64,000 nucleotides of DNA, from assembly GCF_000194155.1 (NCBI RefSeq), contig NZ_GL877880.1:430924-494923 (forward strand). Reading direction: 5' to 3'. This document shows, piece after piece, positions 59,082 to 64,000 of the stretch. How positions within the stretch are numbered: the stretch's first letter is position 1; every line of letters starts with the position of its first letter. The position numbers and the translations under genes are program-made. The stretch comes from Saccharopolyspora spinosa NRRL 18395 (GTDB taxonomy: Bacteria > Actinomycetota > Actinomycetes > Mycobacteriales > Pseudonocardiaceae). The notes under the pieces were generated by a model. That model did not search any database. It was not told where the DNA came from and saw only the letters and a list, made by a program, of their open reading frames with translations.

Positions 59082-60344
59082 GTGATCGACCTGAAGACGC
59101 TACGCGATGATCCGGAAGCGGTGCGCGCTTCGCAGCGCGCGCGAGGAGAGGACGCGTCCCTGGTGGATGCGCTGCTGTCCGCTGACGAGCGTCGCAGGTC
59201 TGCGGTGTCCCAGGCGGACAACCTGCGCGCGGAGCAGAAGCAGCTCGGCAAGCAGGTCGGCAAGGCCAAGGGCGAGGATCGCGAGGACTTGCTGACCCGG
59301 GCCAAGGAGCTCGCCGCGCAGGTCAAGGAGGCCGAGGCGGAGCAGTCGGCGGCCGACGAGGAGCTGCTGCGGTCGCAGAAGGCCGTGTCCAACGTCGTCG
59401 AGCCCGACGTGCCGCCGGGCGGCGAGGACGACTACGCAGTGCTCGAGCACGTCGGGGTGCCGCGCGAGTTCGACTTCGAGATCAAGGACCACGTCGAGCT
59501 GGGCACCGCCATCGGCGCCTTCGACATGGAGCGCGGCGCGAAGGTCGCCGGCGCCCGCTTCTACTTCCTGACCGGCATCGGTGCGCAGCTGGAGCTGGCG
59601 CTGCTGAACATGGCCGCCGCGCAGGCCGCCGCCGCCGGTTTCACCCTGGTCGTGCCGCCGGTGCTGGTTCGCCCGGAGATCATGGAGGGCACCGGGTTCC
59701 TCGGCGCGCACGCCACCGAGGTGTACCGGTTGGAGGAGGACGACCTGTACCTGGTCGGCACCTCCGAGGTCCCGTTGGCGGGCTACCACGCGGGGGAGAT
59801 CGTGGACCTCTCCGCCGGGCCGCTGCGCTACGCGGGCTGGTCGACGTGCTTCCGCCGGGAGGCCGGTTCCTACGGCCGGGACACCCGCGGCATCATCCGG
59901 GTGCACCAGTTCAACAAGCTGGAGATGTTCGTCTACTGCCGGGCGGACGAGGCCCGCGACGAGCACCAGCGGCTGCTGGCCTGGGAAGAGGAGATGCTCG
60001 CCAAGATCGAGGTGCCCTACCGGGTGATCGACACGGCGGCCGGGGACCTCGGCGCGAGCGCGGCCCGCAAGTTCGACTGCGAGGCGTGGGTGCCGAGCCA
60101 GCAGACCTACCGCGAGTTGACCTCGACGTCGAACTGCACCACGTTCCAGGCGCGGCGGCTGAACACCCGCTACCGCGACGAGGACGGCCGCCCGCAGATC
60201 GCCGCCACGCTCAACGGCACGCTGGCCACCACCCGGTGGATCGTCGCGATCCTGGAGAACCACCAGCAGCCGGACGGCTCGGTGCAGGTCCCCGAGGCGC
60301 TGCGCCCGTTCCTCGGCGGCCGCGAGGTCCTCGAACCCAAGTGA
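59082..60344 (+). CDS. serS: seryl-tRNA synthetase
   Basis: 420 residues from GTG 59082. Charges tRNA-Ser in the cytosol. N-terminal coiled-coil arm (about 30-105: QADNLRAEQKQLGKQVGKAK, ELAAQVKEAEAEQSAADEEL), class II motifs GTGFLGAHATEVYRLEEDDL, STCFRREAGSYGRDTRGIIR (motif 2) and NGTLATTRWIVAILENHQ (motif 3). Complete. No T-box is seen upstream. The 3'-end structured repeat starts within about 10 bases of its stop. Confidence 0.97.
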   Translation: MIDLKTLRDDPEAVRASQRARGEDASLVDALLSADERRRSAVSQADNLRAEQKQLGKQVGKAKGEDREDLLTRAKELAAQVKEAEAEQSAADEELLRSQKAVSNVVEPDVPPGGEDDYAVLEHVGVPREFDFEIKDHVELGTAIGAFDMERGAKVAGARFYFLTGIGAQLELALLNMAAAQAAAAGFTLVVPPVLVRPEIMEGTGFLGAHATEVYRLEEDDLYLVGTSEVPLAGYHAGEIVDLSAGPLRYAGWSTCFRREAGSYGRDTRGIIRVHQFNKLEMFVYCRADEARDEHQRLLAWEEEMLAKIEVPYRVIDTAAGDLGASAARKFDCEAWVPSQQTYRELTSTSNCTTFQARRLNTRYRDEDGRPQIAATLNGTLATTRWIVAILENHQQPDGSVQVPEALRPFLGGREVLEPK

Positions 60345-60354
60345 TCGCCCAGGC

Positions 60355-60545
60355 CGGGGCTGTTTCGAGGCTCGTTTCGCGTTGCGGCGCGGGTGGCGGA
60401 ACCTCAGCGGTCTTCTCGACTGCGGGATCCGGACTTGTGTATGGACCAGTACGCGGCGTCCGGGCTGTCCCCGCGAGAAGACTGCTGAGAACCCGCGGCG
60501 GTGCCAGTTTCGGGTGTGGGTTAAGCGGCTTCGCCGCTCCAAGAC
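60355..60545 (+). repeat. 3'-end structured repeat, copy E (best preserved)
   Basis: The long stem pairs CTCAGCGGTCTTCTCG (60403-60418) with CGAGAAGACTGCTGAG (60474-60489), 15 of 16 positions. The inner stem pairs CCGGAC (60430-60435) with GTCCGG (60458-60463). The distal hairpin AGCGGC-TTC-GCCGCT is at 60524-60538. Same orientation as serS. Confidence 0.8.
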
Positions 60546-60596
60546 AGAACCCGCCAAAGGCATCGCGACACGCTCATAGGGGCCTGACCAGCTAGT

Positions 60597-61219
60597 TCAG
60601 GCCGCCTTGGTGATCTCCGCAGCGAGGCTGCGGTCGAGGGTCGCCCGGACCAGGGCGGCCGCCAGGCGGGCGAGCTCGTGCCCTTCGACGAAGCCCGCGA
60701 GCCGGTCCGGATCGGTGGGCAGGCCGAGCTTCTCCGCGCCCGCCAACGCCTTCTTGTCGAAGAACGGCCGGAGCTCGGGCCACACCAGCTGCACCTCGCG
60801 GCAGAAGATGTCCGCGCCCACCGGCCCGAGCCGGGGAAGTTCGGTGAGCCTCTCCTGCAGCAGGTCGATGTCCCCGTCGGCCTTCGCGCGCATCCGCCGG
60901 AGATCCCCGTGGTACCGGTCGATCAGCAGCTGCGCGCCCTTGCCGAGTGCCGTCGACGTGCTCTCGTCGTACCGCGCGTAATGCCCGCGGTCGAGCGCGT
61001 CGACCCGCTGTTGCCAAGTCGCGTCGCACATCTTCTGCGGCGTCCCGAACTCGGCCAGTTCGCGCGCGGCCGAAACTGCCAACTCCGCCTTGATCCGGGT
61101 GGACATCAGCATCGACAGCACCAGCAACCGGTACAGCGGGGCGGGTTTGTTCGCCAACGAGATCCCGGCTTGGGCGGCATAGGTGGCAGCAGGAATTGCA
61201 CGACGTTCTTCACCGACAT
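60597..61219 (-). pseudogene. HhH-GPD-type (endonuclease III-like) protein, frameshifted near the 5' end
   Basis: From ATG 61219, with a strong GGAGGT upstream, the frame reads MSVKNVVQFLL. A missing base near 61188 shifts it, after which the other frame reads ATYAAQAGISLANKPAPLYR and continues intact for about 190 residues (DATWQQRVDALDRGHYARYD, LPRLGPVGADIFCREVQLVW, ending AAEITKAA). The HhH-like LGPVGADIF lacks an obvious catalytic Lys, so a DNA-binding or glycosylase-like role is only presumed. A shorter product from ATG 61157 could still be made; sequence error is possible. Confidence 0.7.
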
Positions 61220-61314
61220 CGCCACCACCTCCTGCCGGAAAGGCCTACCCGGCTGTTCCCGGGGGCACACCTGCGGTCGCGGCGAGGTCGCCGCATCCGA
61301 CTTATGGTGGGGGC

Positions 61315-61911
61315 GTGTCCAACCCCCCTGGTGGCGCGCAGGCCCTCGCACTGGCCGGTCTCGGCGACCGGATCCGCCGGTTGCGGCTGGCTCGCGGGCT
61401 AGACCAAGTCGATCTCGCCGGGCAGGCGGAGCTGGACCTCGAGCACCTGGTGAGCGTGGAGCGCGGCGAGGCGAAGCCGTCCTTGGAAGTGCTGGCTCAG
61501 CTGGCGACCGCGCTGGACGTCGGGTTGTCCGAGTTGTTCACCGACGACAAGCCTGGCCCGGCCGTGATGGTGTTGCGCGGCAACGAGGCGCCGACGGTCG
61601 ACACCGACGGCATGGCGCTGCAGGTGTTGACGCCGCGCGCGGTGATCCCCGGGCTCTACGCCGCTCGCTACCGGATTTCGCCGACCAGCGAGGGTGTGCG
61701 GCCGGTTCGGCACGAGGGGCACGACTGGCTCTACGTGCTCAGCGGGCAGCTGCATATCGAGTTCGACCAGGGCGCGACGACCCTGCGGGCCGGCGACAGC
61801 GTCAGCTTCAGCGCCCGCGTTCCGCACCGGCTCTCGGCGCTTGGCGGGGTCCCCGCGGAGTTCCTCGCGGTCGGGGCGGCGCTGCCGGCGTCGCCCCACG
61901 GCGAGGCTTGA
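61315..61911 (+). CDS. XRE-cupin transcriptional regulator
   Basis: 198 residues from GTG 61315. HTH at about 15-70 (LGDRIRRLRLARGLDQVDLA, ELDLEHLVSVERGEAKPSLE), cupin at about 120-190 (VRHEGHDWLYVLSGQLHIEF, LRAGDSVSFSARVPHRL). This two-domain type usually senses a small molecule in the cupin barrel and controls adjacent amine or amino-acid metabolism genes; no clear target is next to it. Divergent from the HhH gene. Confidence 0.9.
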   Translation: MSNPPGGAQALALAGLGDRIRRLRLARGLDQVDLAGQAELDLEHLVSVERGEAKPSLEVLAQLATALDVGLSELFTDDKPGPAVMVLRGNEAPTVDTDGMALQVLTPRAVIPGLYAARYRISPTSEGVRPVRHEGHDWLYVLSGQLHIEFDQGATTLRAGDSVSFSARVPHRLSALGGVPAEFLAVGAALPASPHGEA

Positions 61912-62063
61912 TCACTCCTGCCAGATTTCCTCGACCTCGGCGATTTGTCGGGCGTGCCGCTGGGTGCTTGCCAGCAACCTGCGGTCACGAGCGCGGTCGT
62001 TGCGAGAGCGGCGAACGGCAGAACGGTGAATCGGCGAGTACGCCCCCATGTAGTGCATTGCAT
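61731..62063 (-). CDS. possible small lipoprotein or remnant
   Basis: From ATG 62063 the minus strand reads RRFTVLPFAALATTALVTAG followed by Cys, a convincing lipoprotein signal with lipobox VTAGC. The rest soon becomes Ser/Arg-rich and runs antisense into the XRE-cupin gene, so the 3' part is doubtful. Another frame ends ARQIAEVEEIWQE at about 61914, which may be the true continuation after a frameshift. Confidence 0.25.
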   Translation of the reverse strand: MQCTTWGRTRRFTVLPFAALATTALVTAGCWQAPSGTPDKSPRSRKSGRSDQASPWGDAGSAAPTARNSAGTPPSAESRCGTRALKLTLSPARRVVAPWSNSICSCPLST

Positions 62064-62108
62064 GCTCTTTGCGATGCGTCGGCGCGTGCTCGGGTTGTCA
62101 CGGGGTGA

Positions 62109-62981
62109 TCACAGTTCGGGCAGGACCTCCGAGGCGATCTCCTCGACAGTGGACTCCTTGCCCGCGTACGGCTCGTCGGCGCGCGGCCAATGCGTGATGA
62201 CGTCGGTGAAACCGAGCTCCGAGGCGCGGCCGACCACGTCCCGGAAATAGTCCACACTGGACATCGAGTAGGCCGGTGCGGCGTCCACCTGCAGGTACTT
62301 GTCGAAATTCGCCGGGTCGCGGCCCTGTTCGGCGAGCACTTCGGCGAACCGCAGCGACAGTTCGGCGATCGACCGCCACCAGGTCTCCACGTCGTCGGCG
62401 GGCTGGCCGGTGGTGACCCAGCCCTGGCCGTACTCCGCTGCCAACCGCATCGACCGCGGCCCGTCGGCGGCGATCACGAACGGCATCCGGGGCAGCTGCG
62501 CGCAGCCGGGCGCCCGGTGCGCTTGGACGGCCGTGTAGTACTCGCCGGAGTAGTCGGTGCAGTCGTGGGTGAGGATCTGGTCGAGCAGCTCGACGAACTC
62601 GGTGAACCGGTCGACGCGCTGCCCGGCGGTGAGTTCGGCGCGGCCCAGCACGTGCGCGTCGAAACCGATGCCGCCCGAACCGATGCCGAGCGTGATGCGG
62701 CCGTCGGCGATGTCGTCCAGCGCGGTCAGCTCCCGCGCGAAGTGCGCGGGGTGCCGGAAGTTCGGCGACGCGACCAGGGTGCCCAGCCGGATCGTCGAGG
62801 TGAGCGTGGCGGCCGCGGCCAACGTCGGGATCGCGTCGAACCACGGCTTGTCCACCAGGGACCGCCAACCGAGGTGGTCGTAGGTTCAGGCGTGGGCGAA
62901 GCCGTACTCCTCGGCCATCCGCCACAGCGGCTCCGCAGCCCACCAACGGTGTTCGGGCAGAATCACGATCCCAACTCGCAC
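62109..62981 (-). pseudogene. LLM-class F420-dependent oxidoreductase with premature stop
   Basis: From GTG 62981 the frame reads VRVGIVILPEHRWWAAEPLW, RMAEEYGFAHA, then TGA at codon 32 (62886-62888), then TYDHLGWRSLVDKPWFDAIP to the end. Relatives have Trp (TGG) at this spot (HAWTYDH), so one base change created the stop. The rest is intact: LGTLVASPNFRHPAHFAREL, LDDIADGRITLGIGSGGIGF, YGQGWVTTGQPADDVETWWR. Restart at GTG 62855 would lose the first strand of the flavin barrel. Confidence 0.8.
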
Positions 62982-63106
62982 GCCGTTGACCGTACTGGTC
63001 GAGCCCCTTATTTATCGACCCGATCAGGTGACGCGGAACGTGGCGCGGATTGCGTAGGAGGGGCCGGGCCTCCCGCGCGACGACCGGGACCGGGCAGGAT
63101 GACTGG

Positions 63107-63919
63107 GTGCGCAAACCTGGCCTGGTGGCATCGGACGTGGACGGAACCCTGCTCGACCCGATGGAGCGGGTGAGCCCGCGAACCGCGCGGACGGTGCGGC
63201 AGGTGGTGGCGTCGGGCACGCCGTTCGTGCTGGTCACCGGGCGTCCGCCGCGCTGGATGCCGATGGTCGTCGGTGAGCTGGGCGTGTCCGGGGTGGCGGT
63301 TTGCGCGAACGGCGCGGTGCTCTACGACGCGTCCGCCGACCGGGTGCTGCACAGCCACGTGATCGACCCGGTGCTGCTGCACGATGTGGCCCGCGAGCTG
63401 CGGCACGAGCTGCCGGGCTGCGCCTTCGCGGTGGAGCGGACCACTGACGGGGCGCAGGACCGGCTCCACGAGCAGTTCCTCGCCGAGTCCGATTTCCGCC
63501 GGGTGTGGCCGGATTCGGACATCCGGGTGGCCGGTGCGGACGAGCTGACCGGCAAGGCCGCGGTCAAGCTGCTGGTCCTGCACGAGCACCTGACCAGCGC
63601 GGAAATGGCGGCGGTGGCCAGCGAGGTGCTCGGCTCGCAGCTCCAGCTGACCTACTCGACGACGGCCGGGCTGATCGAGCTGTCCGCGGCGGGCGTCGAC
63701 AAGGCGACCGGCCTGGCCGCGGTGGCCGCGGAGCTGGGCGTGGACCAGGCCGACGTGATCGCGTTCGGCGACATGCCCAACGACGTCCCGATGCTGAAGT
63801 GGGCGGGCCACGGCGTGGCGATGCGCAACGCCCACCCGGAGGCCCTGGCGGTGGCCGACGAGGTCACGACCACCAACGCCGAAGATGGCGTGGCGCACGT
63901 CCTCGACCGCTGGTGGTGA
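63107..63919 (+). CDS. Cof-type HAD-IIB phosphatase
   Basis: 270 residues from GTG 63107. HAD motifs: LVASDVDGTLLDPMERVSPR (nucleophile Asp), VLVTGRPPRWMPMVVGEL, DKATGLAAVAAELGVDQADV (motif III Lys) and VIAFGDMPNDVPMLKWAGHG (motif IV). A C2B cap lies at about 85-185. The family dephosphorylates sugar phosphates or cofactor phosphates; specificity unknown. A truncated palindrome follows. Confidence 0.93.
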   Translation: MRKPGLVASDVDGTLLDPMERVSPRTARTVRQVVASGTPFVLVTGRPPRWMPMVVGELGVSGVAVCANGAVLYDASADRVLHSHVIDPVLLHDVARELRHELPGCAFAVERTTDGAQDRLHEQFLAESDFRRVWPDSDIRVAGADELTGKAAVKLLVLHEHLTSAEMAAVASEVLGSQLQLTYSTTAGLIELSAAGVDKATGLAAVAAELGVDQADVIAFGDMPNDVPMLKWAGHGVAMRNAHPEALAVADEVTTTNAEDGVAHVLDRWW

Positions 63920-63920
63920 C

Positions 63921-64000
63921 CACAGTTTCAATTGGGTGTGGCTCTTTTGAGGTGAGGTCATGCTGCCTGGGGGATGGCGTTGTGGGTGGTGAAAGGGGGG
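63921..64000. other. truncated palindrome and unidentified downstream sequence
   Basis: CACAGTTTCAATTG (63921-63934) is the left half of the common palindrome, but the expected AAACTGTG does not follow; instead GGTGTGGCTCTTTTGAGG begins. Another element may have inserted here; the window ends too soon to tell. Confidence 0.35.

Noticed and set aside
57128..59392. A 754-residue minus-strand protein
   Set aside because: Antisense of the ygiB-like and ygiC-like genes and the serS start; composition is typical of a GC-rich shadow frame.

Overview
The window is high-GC actinobacterial chromosome. GTG starts and frequent ATGA/GTGA overlaps, a tRNA-Gly, an XRE-DUF397 pair, a SigE-family sigma factor, an F420-type LLM oxidoreductase, a SEC-C/DUF5926 protein and a septum-formation protein together suggest the Pseudonocardiaceae. 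Saccharopolyspora or a close relative is my guess from overall feel; it has not been tested.

Layout. 1-7.4 kb: 3' end of a gamma-glutamyltransferase, a frameshifted EamA transporter, a baeRF-type protein and a large methyltransferase/GT2/GT4 fusion. 7.4-14.5 kb: a repeat-rich SHOCT membrane protein, an acyltransferase, msrA, a small secreted protein, dodecin, tRNA-Gly, a PPOX-family flavoprotein, an ECF-like sigma factor and a 2-TM protein. 14.7-17.7 kb: a 3-kb island bounded by a 20-bp direct repeat, whose right copy overlaps the start codon of an Fpg-type DNA glycosylase. 18.7-27.1 kb: a LytS/LytR two-component system with an S49 peptidase between its genes, followed by two monocarboxylate-type sodium symporters with small membrane partners. 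27-41 kb: rhodanese, GDPD, SEC-C protein, sigma factor with membrane partner, iron-regulated ferritin, arginine deiminase, CPBP protease, a DUF2470 haem/iron protein, fumarylacetoacetase and an IclR regulator. 40.6-42.0 kb: decayed genes. 42.3-52.5 kb: a cytochrome bd module (cydA, cydB, fused cydDC) followed by a DevS-like kinase, a DevR-like regulator, DoxX and Hsp20, which looks like a hypoxia/redox cluster. 53-64 kb: macrodomain protein, pheA, phosphatase, mini-metalloprotease, septum-formation protein, a ygiB/ygiC-like pair, serS, a frameshifted HhH protein, XRE-cupin regulator, an LLM oxidoreductase with a premature stop, and a Cof-type HAD phosphatase.

The most unusual content is repetitive. 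(i) A roughly 200-nt element follows the stop codon of several unrelated genes, always in the gene's orientation, and its long stem shows compensatory changes between copies; this looks like an undescribed structured 3'-end RNA or terminator element. (ii) A family of AT-rich palindromes built on GTTTCAATTGAAAC is scattered between genes and once forms a four-unit array with an exact 39-bp period. (iii) A GAACGG/CCGTTC hairpin family lies between genes and also in frame inside cydDC, where it lengthens the linker between transmembrane and nucleotide-binding domains. There are also two clusters of consensus DnaA boxes away from any oriC genes, iron-box candidates upstream of ferritin and the DUF2470 gene, and a DosR-like box upstream of cydA.

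All assignments come from reading the sequence. No database search or structure prediction was run. Several genes carry single-base frameshifts or a single stop, which could be real decay or sequence error.
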